Part shown: piece by piece, positions 1 through 8,219 of the stretch
How the letters are laid out: each line of letters opens with the position of its first letter
How positions within the stretch are numbered: position 1 is the first letter of the stretch
Assembly: GCA_934167755.1 (NCBI GenBank)
Contig: CAKPLT010000010.1
Location: 1-64,000, forward strand
DNA: 64,000 bases
Source of the DNA: an uncultured Clostridia bacterium
Lineage (GTDB): Bacteria; Bacillota; Clostridia; TANB77; CAG-508
Direction of reading: 5' to 3'
Translations under genes and position numbers: made by a program
The notes under the pieces: model-generated
What the model was told of the DNA's origin: nothing
Database searches by the model: none
The model's input: the letters and a program-made list of their open reading frames with translations, nothing else

Positions 1-78
1 GTCAATAGTTAAAAATAAATTTCAAAATTTTTTCAAACGCTGAAATCTAAGTATTTCTATTAAATTCAAATTGTTTTA

Positions 79-678
79 TCACGCATACTGTCTACTTTGA
101 AATCTACCTTCTGATATATCATGTGTTACCATCAAAGCAGTAATATTTTCGGCCTTCAAAATTTTAAAAATATCCTCAGTAACCATTAATCTAGTTTGAT
201 AATCTAACGCTGAAAAAGCTTCATCTAAAAGTAAAATTTTAGGTCTAATTGCCAAAGTCCTAATAAGTGCAGCTCTTTGCCTCATACCTCCTGAAAGTTG
301 TGTTGGATACTTGTTTTTAAATTCATATAATCCATATTTTTTTAGTAAATTTTCTACATACTCTCTATTTTCTAATGTATTATCTTTTTGAATTTCTAAA
401 CCTAATAAAACATTTTTATATATTGTTCTCCATTCTAAAAGGTTATCTTTTTGTAACATATACCCAATTTTTCCATCAAGATAAATTTCTCCTGATGTTT
501 TACTTTCAAGTCCAGAAATTATCGATAATAATGTTGATTTTCCACATCCACTTGGACCAATTATACTTATATATTCACCTTTATTTACATCAAAACTTAT
601 ATTTTTTAGTGCTTCAATTTCCCCATTTTGTGCTTGATATGTTTTGCAAATATTTCTTACTTCTAATATTTTTTTCAT
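79..678 (-). CDS. ABC transporter ATP-binding protein (SsuB/TauB/NrtD type), C-terminally shortened
   Basis: ATPase subunit of an importer of the nitrate/sulfonate/taurine class. Seen in about 200 residues: Walker A GPSGCGKST, Q-loop region QKDNLLEWR, signature LSGGMRQRAAL, Walker B ILLLDEAFSALD and H-loop MVTHD. The ATG at 676-678 is chosen over an upstream one because AGGAGGTG lies just before it. After the H-loop the protein ends within about ten unrelated residues (EGRFQSRQYA), whereas the family continues for roughly 40-50 more (regulatory tail). The break has no CGG codon, unlike the frameshifts elsewhere in this window, so it looks like a deletion or rearrangement. Permease and binding-protein partners would lie beyond position 1 and are not visible. 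The family is certain; whether the gene is functional is not. Confidence 0.8.
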   Translation of the reverse strand: MKKILEVRNICKTYQAQNGEIEALKNISFDVNKGEYISIIGPSGCGKSTLLSIISGLESKTSGEIYLDGKIGYMLQKDNLLEWRTIYKNVLLGLEIQKDNTLENREYVENLLKKYGLYEFKNKYPTQLSGGMRQRAALIRTLAIRPKILLLDEAFSALDYQTRLMVTEDIFKILKAENITALMVTHDISEGRFQSRQYA

Positions 679-716
679 TATGCACCTCCTATTATATATT
701 TTATGTTTGGTCCATA

Positions 717-760
717 CAAAAAGACTCAAATTATTAAACTTCATTGTCTAATAATTTGAG
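717..760 (-). terminator. Intrinsic terminator of rny
   Basis: A 12-bp perfect stem (CTCAAATTATTA at 725-736 paired with 749-760) is followed on the minus strand by a T run at 718-722. It lies just after the rny stop codon and overlaps the upstream leader of the ABC ATPase gene. Confidence 0.85.
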
Positions 761-768
761 CCTTGTTT

Positions 769-2310
769 TTATTTCGCATAATCAACTACTCTAGTTTCTC
801 TAATAATATTAACCTTTATTTGTCCTGGATAATCCATTTCATCTTCAATTCTCTTAGATACATCTCTTGCAAGTAATGTCATTTTATCATCTGTAATTTT
901 TTCTGGTTTTACAATTATTCTAACTTCTCTACCAGCTTGAATTGCAAATGATTTTTCAACACCATCAAATGAATCTGCTATTGATTCAAGATTTTCTAGT
1001 CTTTTTATGTATGCTTCTAATGTTTCTCTTCTTGCACCAGGTCTTGATGCTGAAATTGCATCAGCTGCTTGTACTAATACAGCTTCTAATGTTTGTGGTT
1101 CAACATCTCCGTGATGAGCTTCTACAGCATTTATTACTAATGGATTTTCTTTAAATTTCTTTAATATGTCAACACCTATCTGTACATGCGTTCCTTCCAT
1201 ATCATGATCTAAAGCTTTACCAATATCATGTAACAATCCTGCTCTACGAGCTAATTTTGCATCTAATCCAAGTTCTTCTGCCATTATTCTTGCTAAATTT
1301 GAAACTTCTATTGAATGGTTTAATACATTTTGTCCATAACTTGTCCTATATTTTAATTTTCCTATAAGTTTTATAAGTTCTGGATTTAAACCAATTACTC
1401 CTGTTTCCAATGCTGCTCTTTCACCTTCTGATTTAATTGTTTCAGATAACTCTTCTTTCGCTTTTTCAACCATTTCTTCTATTTTTGCTGGATGAATTCT
1501 ACCATCATCTATTAATTTTTCAAGTGAAATTCTTGCAACTTCTCTTCTTAATGGATCAAAACCTGATAAGATTACTGCTTCAGGTGTATCGTCTATTATT
1601 AAATCAATTCCTGTAAGAGTTTCTAATGCTCTTATATTTCTACCTTCTCTACCAATTATTCTTCCTTTAATATCATCTGATGGAAGTGGTACAATTGAGA
1701 CTGTTGTTTCAGCTGAATGATCTGCTGCACATTTTTGTATTGCATAACTTATTGTTTCTCTTGCATTTTTCTTAGCTTCTTCTTTTGCTTTTTGTTCTAG
1801 TTCTCTAATTAATGCTGCTTTCTCACTTGTTATTTCTTGTTCAACTGTTTTTAATAATTGTGATTTTGCTTCTTCTTGAGATAAGTTTGCAACTTTTTGA
1901 AGAACTTCTCTTTGCTCATTTTCTAGTTCTTCAATTTCTTTTTCTTTTTCTTTTAGTTCGCGTTCTTCTCTTTCTAATTCTTTTTCTTTTCTTTCAAAAT
2001 TATCAGAACGCTTTTCTAAATTTTCTTCTTTCTGGATAATTCTACTCTCTTGTTTTTGTATTTCGCCTCTTCTTTCTTTAATCTCTTTGTCTAGCTCATT
2101 TCTAGCATTCATAATTTCTTCTTTCGCTTTGAAGATTTGTTCTTTCTTTAAATTTTCTGCTTCTATTTTTGCTAGCTCTACTAATCTTTGAGCTTCTTTT
2201 TCTGCTCCTTCAATTTTAGATTCTGCAATTCTTTTTCTTATCACTATTCCTAATGATATTCCTATTGCTAATGAGATTAAGATAGCGGCCACTATGATTA
2301 AAATATCCAT
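769..2310 (-). CDS. rny: Ribonuclease Y (RNase Y)
   Basis: Membrane-anchored endoribonuclease that starts mRNA decay in Firmicutes. About 513 residues: an N-terminal transmembrane helix (MDILIIVAAILISLAIG), a long charged coiled coil (about residues 25-190), a KH domain with GRIIGREGRNIRALE, then an HD domain with HDIGKALDH and AHHGD. Length matches the family (about 520). The second ATG (2310) is preferred because GAGGTG is 8 nt upstream; the ATG at 2316 would be only 1-2 nt from it. In Bacillus, rny is next to ymdB and spoVS; here those two are 18 kb away and rny stands alone with its own terminator. Confidence 0.97.
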   Translation of the reverse strand: MDILIIVAAILISLAIGISLGIVIRKRIAESKIEGAEKEAQRLVELAKIEAENLKKEQIFKAKEEIMNARNELDKEIKERRGEIQKQESRIIQKEENLEKRSDNFERKEKELEREERELKEKEKEIEELENEQREVLQKVANLSQEEAKSQLLKTVEQEITSEKAALIRELEQKAKEEAKKNARETISYAIQKCAADHSAETTVSIVPLPSDDIKGRIIGREGRNIRALETLTGIDLIIDDTPEAVILSGFDPLRREVARISLEKLIDDGRIHPAKIEEMVEKAKEELSETIKSEGERAALETGVIGLNPELIKLIGKLKYRTSYGQNVLNHSIEVSNLARIMAEELGLDAKLARRAGLLHDIGKALDHDMEGTHVQIGVDILKKFKENPLVINAVEAHHGDVEPQTLEAVLVQAADAISASRPGARRETLEAYIKRLENLESIADSFDGVEKSFAIQAGREVRIIVKPEKITDDKMTLLARDVSKRIEDEMDYPGQIKVNIIRETRVVDYAK

Positions 2311-2436
2311 AATCATACACCTCTTTCTTATTTAGTTTTCAATGTTCGAATAAATATATCTTTTTCCATTTTATTTTTTATATATTTTTTCAACCTATTA
2401 TATTTTATAATTATTATTGTAAACTGTCAAGTGGTT

Positions 2437-3090
2437 TTATACATTTTTTAGTGAAATCATCTTATCATCAAACTTGTTAATCATTTTTGCACAATTCACA
2501 AGTTCTTTTGATGTTTTTTTATTTACATTATGTTCTGTCTTATATTTTACCTTATGTTCAAAACTTGCCCAGAAGTCCATTGCAAGAGTTCTTATTTGTA
2601 TTTCACATTTTACATAAATTGTTTTTTGTGTTAATTTAACAGGTACTTCTACAATCATATGATAACTTGAATATCCACTTGGTTTTGGGTTTGTAACATA
2701 ATCCTTTTCTTTTAATATGTGCAACTCTGGCATTTGTTTTATTAAATCTCTTATAAAAAATATATCATCTTTTAATGTACATATTATTCTCATTCCTGCA
2801 ATATCATTTATTTTTTCTATTAAATTTAAATATGTTTTATCATATTTTTTCTTTTCCATTTTTTTTATAATACTCTTTGGTTCTTTTATTCTTGTGTCAA
2901 TATGGTCGATTAAATCGTAATTGTACATTATTTGAAATTCGTCTTTTATTATATTCATTTGTGTTATTAATTGATTCAATGCTGATTTATAAAAAAACAT
3001 TATTTTTTCAAACGGTTCTTCCCTGATATCCAACATTTCTTCTTTATTTTCTAAAAAATTTTCGATTATAGTTAATTCATTTTTATTCAT
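2437..3090 (-). CDS. relQ: Small alarmone synthetase (RelQ/YjbM-type GTP pyrophosphokinase)
   Basis: Single-domain (p)ppGpp synthetase that transfers pyrophosphate from ATP to GDP or GTP. About 217 residues, the size of RelQ (about 211). Visible synthetase motifs: DTRIKEPKSIIKKMEKK, INDIAGMRIICT, NPKPSGYSSYHMIVEVP and EIQIRTLAMDFWASFEHK. There is no HD hydrolase, TGS or ACT domain. The start at 3090 (MNKNEL) follows GGAAGGAG. The gene is monocistronic. A full-length Rel lies at 13.4-15.6 kb, so the organism has both a long and a short alarmone enzyme. Confidence 0.93.
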   Translation of the reverse strand: MNKNELTIIENFLENKEEMLDIREEPFEKIMFFYKSALNQLITQMNIIKDEFQIMYNYDLIDHIDTRIKEPKSIIKKMEKKKYDKTYLNLIEKINDIAGMRIICTLKDDIFFIRDLIKQMPELHILKEKDYVTNPKPSGYSSYHMIVEVPVKLTQKTIYVKCEIQIRTLAMDFWASFEHKVKYKTEHNVNKKTSKELVNCAKMINKFDDKMISLKNV

Positions 3091-3222
3091 ATTCCAAACT
3101 CCTTCCATAATTTGCTTGGTAATTACTAACGATAGTTTATATGTATTTTGTTATGAAATTATTCCTAATTTGTGTCTTTCATGTGAATTAATTTATGATT
3201 ATTTAATATTTTAATTTTTTTG

Positions 3223-3251
3223 TTGAAGTTATTTTTTTTTATTGTTATAAT
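3223..3251 (+). promoter_or_regulatory. SigA-type promoter of deoD
   Basis: TTGAAG (3223-3228), 17-nt spacer, TATAAT (3246-3251). The implied transcript start is near 3258, giving a leader of only about 15 nt that holds AGGAGG (3261-3266). Confidence 0.75.
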
Positions 3252-3273
3252 TAATAAAAAAGGAGGAATTTTT

Positions 3274-3996
3274 ATGTCTACACCACATAATGAAGCAAAT
3301 TTAGGTGATATTGCCAAAACAGTTATAATGCCAGGAGATCCACTTCGAGCAAAATATATTGCTGAAAATTTTCTTGATGAATATGAACTAGTAAATTCTG
3401 TAAGGGGGATTTTTGCATTCACCGGAAAATATAAAGGAAAAGATCTTACAATCATGGCTTCTGGTATGGGGATGCCAAGTATGGGAATATATTGTTATGA
3501 ATTATATAAATTCTATGGTGTTGAAAATATTATTCGTATAGGCTCTTGCGGCAGTTACAAGCCAGATTTGAAATTATTTGACATTGTTCTAGCAAAAAAT
3601 ACTTTTTCAGAAAGTAATTTTGCTTTGACACTTAATAATGAAAACTGTCATATTGTTTCAAGTAATAACTATTTAAATTCAATTATTATTGATTCAGCAA
3701 AAGAAAATAATATTAGCCTTCATATTGGAAATACTGTTTGCACAGATTGTTTTGATGTCTATATGACTGATGTTAATCAATTTTTAAAAAGAGTTCCTAA
3801 TGATTTCAATCCACTTTCTGCTGAAATGGAAGCATTTGCACTTTTCTATGTTTCTAAAATTTTAAATAAAAAAGCATCATGTTTAATGAGTGTAGTTGAC
3901 TCTAAATATATCAAAGAAGTTGCTACACCAGAAGAGCGTCAAACTGGTCTTAATAATATGATTAAGCTTGCTCTTGAATCTAGTTTAAAATTGTAA
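3274..3996 (+). CDS. deoD: Purine nucleoside phosphorylase, DeoD type
   Basis: Cytoplasmic enzyme that splits purine nucleosides with phosphate into base and ribose-1-phosphate (purine salvage). 240 residues, the usual size for hexameric DeoD. Visible: N-terminal STPHNEA, phosphate-site MPGDPLRAKYIA, SGMGMPSMGIY, the substrate-site motif SAEMEAFALF, and VVDS. ATG at 3274 follows AGGAGGAA; an in-frame ATG 18 codons upstream has no ribosome site. Transcribed from its own promoter, and shares a bidirectional terminator with veg. Confidence 0.96.
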   Translation: MSTPHNEANLGDIAKTVIMPGDPLRAKYIAENFLDEYELVNSVRGIFAFTGKYKGKDLTIMASGMGMPSMGIYCYELYKFYGVENIIRIGSCGSYKPDLKLFDIVLAKNTFSESNFALTLNNENCHIVSSNNYLNSIIIDSAKENNISLHIGNTVCTDCFDVYMTDVNQFLKRVPNDFNPLSAEMEAFALFYVSKILNKKASCLMSVVDSKYIKEVATPEERQTGLNNMIKLALESSLKL

Positions 3997-4007
3997 TATA
4001 ATCAGTA

Positions 4008-4035
4008 AAAGAACAACCTAAACAAGTTGTTCTTT
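4008..4035. terminator. Bidirectional terminator between deoD and veg
   Basis: Stem AAAGAACAAC (4008-4017) with GTTGTTCTTT (4026-4035). The 3' end of veg (residues EQLV and its stop) is part of the hairpin. Confidence 0.75.
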
Positions 4036-4326
4036 CATTTTTCTTCTTTTATTTTCTATTACAATTGGTGGTAATAATGGACTATATCCATCACCATCAA
4101 ATACATCAACTTCTACAGTTCTTGTAAGTAAATCTGTATATGTATATGATGCAGTTCTGTCATTTTCTTCATATTTTACTACAAAAAGATTAGAATATGC
4201 TTTTTCTATTGTACCTTCTTTGGCAAATTCTTTGCTTCTTCCTAAAGAACCTTTAACAATTATCTTTTGCCCAATCTTATCATTGATATCTGTTTTTAAG
4301 TTTGAAATGTCATTTCTACAAATCAT
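4018..4326 (-). CDS. veg: Veg family protein (biofilm-associated, sporulation locus)
   Basis: 102-residue small basic protein of the Veg family (DUF1021). Similarity to B. subtilis Veg is seen in IGQKIIVKGSLGRSK, FVVKYE and a SYTYTDLLTRTVEV block matching the SYSYADILTETVEL part of Veg. The C-terminal 25 residues extend beyond the Bacillus protein. Synteny supports the call: yabG-veg is the order in Bacillus. TAGGTGA precedes the ATG, but this ribosome site lies inside a 12-bp perfect hairpin (see 4327-4380). Veg is reported to affect biofilm gene expression in Bacillus; its role here is inferred only. Confidence 0.9.
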   Translation of the reverse strand: MICRNDISNLKTDINDKIGQKIIVKGSLGRSKEFAKEGTIEKAYSNLFVVKYEENDRTASYTYTDLLTRTVEVDVFDGDGYSPLLPPIVIENKRRKMKEQLV

Positions 4327-4380
4327 AAAATCACCTACTTTATCTAAGATATTTTAAATATATCATCTGTAGGTGATTTT
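4327..4380 (-). promoter_or_regulatory. Hairpin that sequesters the veg ribosome binding site
   Basis: AAAATCACCTAC (4327-4338) and GTAGGTGATTTT (4369-4380) form a perfect 12-bp inverted repeat in the yabG-veg interval. On the minus-strand transcript the 3' arm contains the veg Shine-Dalgarno and ends directly before its ATG. It could be a terminator after yabG, or a structure that keeps veg translation off. Confidence 0.6.
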
Positions 4381-4478
4381 GTCAAAGTGTGTATTTTATT
4401 GTCATTTGTCTGTTTCAAGCTTGTTTCAAGGTTTTCCTGTTTTACAATTGTATATGTTACATTTATATTACATTTATA

Positions 4479-5302
4479 TTACAAGAATATTACATTCTTT
4501 TTTCCGCGTGCTCCGATCCCATTAACCCCTTTCTTTCCATCTCTTAATTCATCCACAAAATCATCTATTGTAATATATTTATTTTTGTCTGTTAATGCTA
4601 CACTTTTAGCAACAACCAAAGGGTCAAGAAAATCTATTAATATTCTTGCAGGTGATGATGCAAAATTAGCACCTGCATCCATCAATGCTTCAAAATAACT
4701 TTGACATGCTCCTGCAAAAACAACTAAATTTTTCCCATATTTTTCATCATATCTTCTTGCTTCTTTTACAGTCTGAATAAAATGTCTTGAATTTCTATAA
4801 TTATATATATCTCTATATCTGGCATTATTTTTTATCATACCGGTCATGGCCGTGTTATTACGAGAATTTCTGGATTATATATTGTAAGAAATCTATACAC
4901 AACTTTTGGTTGTTTATTTTCTGGTATGTTTTTTACAATAGCATTTAGTCCCATTTTTTTATAATACATTGTCGATTTTTCGCTGTATCTTTTATCTCCA
5001 TCTAAATGTAATATTCTCCCAGTACGAACGATCTCTTTTCTTCTGTTATTATATTCTTGTCTCTCACTTTCAGCTTTAATGCTTATCCTATCCTCTAATT
5101 CTTTTTCTCTCTTAATCTGTTCTTCTTTGCTTATAATTTGCAAATCCTCTACTGGTGCATCTGCCTCTACTCGTACATCTATTCCTTTTAATATTGCAAT
5201 TTTTCTTTCATTTACTAATTTTAAAATTCTTTTAACTTCAAACATTATGTCATTTTTATATGAATTTCTGCTAACTATATCACCTTTTTTTATTTCACGC
5301 AT
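4479..5302 (-). CDS. yabG: Spore protease YabG, in two frames joined by two +1 shifts at CGG codons
   Basis: YabG processes spore coat and related proteins. The 5' part (4844-5302) codes residues matching YabG from the start (REIKKGDIVSRNSYK) through HLDGD to NPEILVIT. The 3' part (4479-4847) codes the rest (YRDIYNYRNSRHF, VVFAGACQSYFEALMDAGANFASSP). Between them the family has an ITGHDG-type motif. The DNA reads ACA CGG CCA TGA; dropping the C of CGG (4852) gives ACA GGC CAT GAC, then a second in-frame CGG (C at 4842), and dropping that C gives GGT ATG in the 3' frame. The joined product is 273 residues (Bacillus 290). As written, neither ORF keeps the His of GHD, which I recall being proposed as catalytic together with the Cys of GACQS. 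The two ORFs also overlap by ATGA, so coupled translation of two pieces is an alternative. Confidence 0.88.
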
Positions 5303-5357
5303 ATTATCACCTCTACTTTTTTATACAAATTTAGGCTAATATATTTTATGCCAAAAT

Positions 5358-5388
5358 GGGAAATTACGTACCCGGTCCCAAATTTCCC
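5358..5388. repeat. REP-like palindrome, copy 1 (GGTCCCAAATTT family)
   Basis: 31-nt palindrome-like unit starting GGGAAATTACGTACC and ending GGTCCCAAATTTCCC. It matches units at 21727-21799, 51567-51641 and 60301-60327. It lies directly upstream of the -35 box of the next gene. Confidence 0.7.
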
Positions 5389-5390
5389 AC

Positions 5391-5419
5391 TTTACTTATA
5401 TTAATTTCCGTGATATAAT
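5391..5419 (+). promoter_or_regulatory. SigA-type promoter of the DUF4364-nth operon
   Basis: TTTACT (5391-5396), 17-nt spacer, TATAAT (5414-5419), about 30 nt before the start codon. Confidence 0.7.
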
Positions 5420-5450
5420 AATTCCAGAAATTTGAAAAAGGAGGGCTCTT

Positions 5451-6002
5451 ATGGAAAAATCTATAGCGGACTTAGCTGAAAATAAAGTATTGATTTTATA
5501 CTTATTAAACAAATTATCAGATGGAATAAAAAATGACAACCTATATAAAATAGTCTCATCTGCTAATAATATTAACTATTTTTATTTTCAAGAACTATTA
5601 ACAGATTTGATTGAGACAAACCTAGTTGGTTCCTTTACAAAAGATGAAGATACATTCATAAAAATTACTTCTGAAGGACAGAATTCATTATCTCTTACAA
5701 AATCACTTTTACCAGGAATTTTAAAATTAAAAGCTGACAATATCTTTAAAGAAGAAGTTTCAAATATAGCTGAAGAATCTTCAATTGTTACAGAATACAT
5801 ACCTACAGATGAAAATAACTATACTGTAAAATGCAAAATTGTTGAAAAAACTGAAACAATTTTTGAAATTTCTACATTTGCAGGTTCAAGAGATAGAGCT
5901 AAGCAAATTTCTGATAATTGGAAAAATAATGCAAATACAATTTATCCAAAGATTATTAATCTACTTTTAAATGGAGAAAAGCTTGAAAATGAAGAAAAAT
6001 GA
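5451..6002 (+). CDS. DUF4364 family protein
   Basis: 183 residues; recognised as the clostridial DUF4364 family from its start (NKVLILYLLNKL) and winged-helix-like N-terminal half (FYFQELLTDLIETNLV, then ITSEGQNSL), followed by a beta-rich C-terminal half. The winged-helix look suggests a DNA-binding regulator, but no function is established. Start follows AGGAGGG. It overlaps the next gene (nth) by 14 nt, so the two are translationally linked. Confidence 0.8.
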   Translation: MEKSIADLAENKVLILYLLNKLSDGIKNDNLYKIVSSANNINYFYFQELLTDLIETNLVGSFTKDEDTFIKITSEGQNSLSLTKSLLPGILKLKADNIFKEEVSNIAEESSIVTEYIPTDENNYTVKCKIVEKTETIFEISTFAGSRDRAKQISDNWKNNANTIYPKIINLLLNGEKLENEEK

Positions 6003-6621
6003 TATAAATAAATTTGTTAAAATATTAAAAGATACCTATCCTGACGCAACTTGTAGCTTGGATTTTGAAACACCTTTTCAAATGGTAGTAGCTGTTATGC
6101 TTTCAGCACAATGTACTGATGAAAGAGTAAATAAAACTACTCCAAATTTATTTGAAAGATGTAAAACAATCCAAGATTTCGCAGATATTAATTTAACAGA
6201 GCTTGAACAAATTATTCATCCATGTGGTTTTTATAAAAATAAAGCCAAAAATATAAAATTATGTGCTAAACAAGTTTTAGAAAATTTTAATGGTGAAGTT
6301 CCTCATACAATGAATGAGTTATTAACATTAGCTGGAGTCGGTCGAAAAAGTGCTAATGTGATTTTGCTCGAAGCTTTTGGGATTGCAAATGGTATTGCAG
6401 TTGATACTCATGCAAAAAGGATTTCTAACAGAATTGGCTTTTCTAATGAAAATGATCCTGAAAAAATTGAACAAGACTTATTAAAAATATTTCCTAAAGA
6501 ATATTTAAAAGATATAAATCATCTCTTTGTTTGGCATGGTAGAAAAACTTGCGATTCTCGAAAACCTCTTTGTAAACAATGCACAGTTAAAGAATATTGC
6601 AAATATTACAAAAATTCATAA
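5989..6621 (+). CDS. nth: Endonuclease III
   Basis: Base-excision repair glycosylase/AP lyase for oxidised pyrimidines. 210 residues (Bacillus 219). Visible: VMLSAQCTDERVNK, helix-hairpin-helix LAGVGRKSANV with the catalytic Lys, VDTHAKR with the catalytic Asp, and the 4Fe-4S cluster loop C-X6-C-X2-C-X5-C (CDSRKPLCKQCTVKEYC). The ATG at 5989 is preferred to 5971 because GGAG precedes it; it lies inside the DUF4364 gene. Confidence 0.95.
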   Translation: MKKNDINKFVKILKDTYPDATCSLDFETPFQMVVAVMLSAQCTDERVNKTTPNLFERCKTIQDFADINLTELEQIIHPCGFYKNKAKNIKLCAKQVLENFNGEVPHTMNELLTLAGVGRKSANVILLEAFGIANGIAVDTHAKRISNRIGFSNENDPEKIEQDLLKIFPKEYLKDINHLFVWHGRKTCDSRKPLCKQCTVKEYCKYYKNS

Positions 6622-6673
6622 TGTATATTTATTTTAATTTTGAAAATAATACTTTAATAAGAGGTGATATCCT

Positions 6674-6805
6674 TTGACAAATATCAATTGTTCTTTAGAT
6701 TGTATTTATCAAGTTGATGGAATATGCTCTTATGATATTATTTCTAACTCAAAATTATGCACTTCTTCAGATTGTGCATATTACAGCAAATTACCCGAAT
6801 CGTAA
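6674..6805 (+). CDS. Small Cys-rich protein, 43 aa, TTG start
   Basis: Short ORF of 43 codons with a strong ribosome site (GAGGTGAT, 6661-6668) ending 5 nt before a TTG start. The peptide has five cysteines in a C-X3-C-X7-C-X10-C-X4-C pattern (NCSLDC, GICSY, LCTSSDC), typical of small clostridial metal- or disulfide-binding proteins. It lies directly after nth in the same direction and before a bidirectional terminator, so it is probably the last gene of the nth operon. Function unknown. Confidence 0.65.
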   Translation: MTNINCSLDCIYQVDGICSYDIISNSKLCTSSDCAYYSKLPES

Positions 6806-6816
6806 TTTGCCTTATA

Positions 6817-6854
6817 ACAAAAATCACCCTAAATTTAATTAGGATGATTTTTGT
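6817..6854. terminator. Bidirectional terminator
   Basis: AACAAAAATCA-c-CCTAA pairs with TTAGG-a-TGATTTTTGTT. It separates the convergent nth operon and spoIIP. Confidence 0.8.
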
Positions 6855-6863
6855 TATTTTTAT

Positions 6864-8030
6864 TTACATCACTTTATTATATTCTTCAAAAACTTTTGCA
6901 AGATATTTCATGCTATTCATACATTGTTCAAGTGTGTTTCCTGTTGCTCCTACTTCTATAATACAAGCAGCCTTTCCAAGATGTTGATTATATCTTGAGT
7001 TTCTTACTATCATAGTTTTAAATAAACCTGGATATATTTCATTTGCTTTTTGTTGTAACTCAATTGCAAATTTCAAATTAGATTGCCAATTAGGGTGATA
7101 TAGGCCTCCTCCATTTGTTCCTATTACAAACATAAGTTGAGCAACTGTATCATCTCCTATTTTTACACTTGGGTCATAATTACTTTTACTTCCAATTGCA
7201 TCTCTGTGCAAATCTATTATAATGTCACTTGGATTTGATTTTAATATATTTTCAACAGTTATCTTTGACCTTGTATATGAACCTGTATATGCAGGATAAT
7301 CATGATATGTTTTATCATGTATAACATTAAATCCATATTCCATTAAATGGTTTGTAAGTTCATCTCCAACTCTTGCAACAGAATAATTTAAATCTGTTGT
7401 TCTAAAATTTCCAGTTTGCTGATAATTATATTGTTCAGTTGGAGTGTAGCTTTCACATGTATGTGTATGAAAAATTGTAATATTTTCTTTATTTATATCT
7501 AGACCAGTATTCATTATAGATTCATTTATTTCAAAATCAGTTTCATTCTTAATTTTTACTCCACCAATTTCTACATTACTATTTTCCTTTATTGGATTCT
7601 GTGTTACAACTTGTGTCCCTACTTCTGTTGACACTGGTTGTGCTTCTTCGTTTTTGTTTTCACTATTTTGCTCATTATTATCGTTTGTTTCATCTATTTG
7701 ATTTTCATCTTTTGCTTCTTCTATTGGAGGTTGCTCTATTTCTGATACCATTGCCAATTCAATATTTAATATTTTTCCTGCAAATGTTTCTTCATATTCT
7801 TCTTTATCTTCTTTTATCGTATTATTCGATATATAATTTGAACTTGCAATTGCAGGTATTTCACTATTTAAACAACTTATCAATTCTTCTGATAAGTTAA
7901 TTTGCAAAACTTCATTTGTTTTAAATTTGTTTATTACTTGAGTTACTACAAATAAAACTATTATAATTCCAATAATTATTGTTATTTTGATTATTGATTT
8001 TTTTGCATTTATTATTGTAACATTAAACAT
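6864..8030 (-). CDS. spoIIP: Stage II sporulation protein P
   Basis: Peptidoglycan amidase/endopeptidase of the engulfment complex (with SpoIID and SpoIIM), acting in the intermembrane space. 388 residues: an N-terminal membrane anchor (about 15-32, IIKITIIIGIIIVLFVV), an acidic Asn/Glu-rich linker (about 80-150), then the SpoIIP domain with ITIFHTHTCESYTP (metal His and Glu), DLHRDAIG and VGTNGGG. Length equals Bacillus SpoIIP. RBS AAGGAGAG. It stands alone; in Bacillus it follows gpr. Confidence 0.94.
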   Translation of the reverse strand: MFNVTIINAKKSIIKITIIIGIIIVLFVVTQVINKFKTNEVLQINLSEELISCLNSEIPAIASSNYISNNTIKEDKEEYEETFAGKILNIELAMVSEIEQPPIEEAKDENQIDETNDNNEQNSENKNEEAQPVSTEVGTQVVTQNPIKENSNVEIGGVKIKNETDFEINESIMNTGLDINKENITIFHTHTCESYTPTEQYNYQQTGNFRTTDLNYSVARVGDELTNHLMEYGFNVIHDKTYHDYPAYTGSYTRSKITVENILKSNPSDIIIDLHRDAIGSKSNYDPSVKIGDDTVAQLMFVIGTNGGGLYHPNWQSNLKFAIELQQKANEIYPGLFKTMIVRNSRYNQHLGKAACIIEVGATGNTLEQCMNSMKYLAKVFEEYNKVM

Positions 8031-8112
8031 ATTTCTCTCCTTGTCCTAATGTTCCTATATATAATATATGCTTAATGTTTATAAATTAGAACTGCTTTAT
8101 AGTTGCAATATT

Positions 8113-8126
8113 AACCATTTATGGTT
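8113..8126. promoter_or_regulatory. Palindrome upstream of the LytTR gene
   Basis: Perfect palindrome AACCATTTATGGTT about 95 nt before the LytTR start codon, followed by a second small inverted repeat (ATAAC-n5-GTTAT). Possible operator; inferred only. Confidence 0.35.
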
Positions 8127-8219
8127 TTATAATTACCGATTAGTAAAAAAGTAATGCAAAATTTATAACGATATGTTATGATTATCTTAACAAACAATAA
8201 TGAAATGGAGATGTAGTCT

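Noticed and set aside
4844..4847. Reading yabG as two independent genes translated through the ATGA overlap
   Set aside because: Kept only as an alternative: the split destroys the GHD motif, while two CGG-type shifts restore it exactly and match the other three genes.
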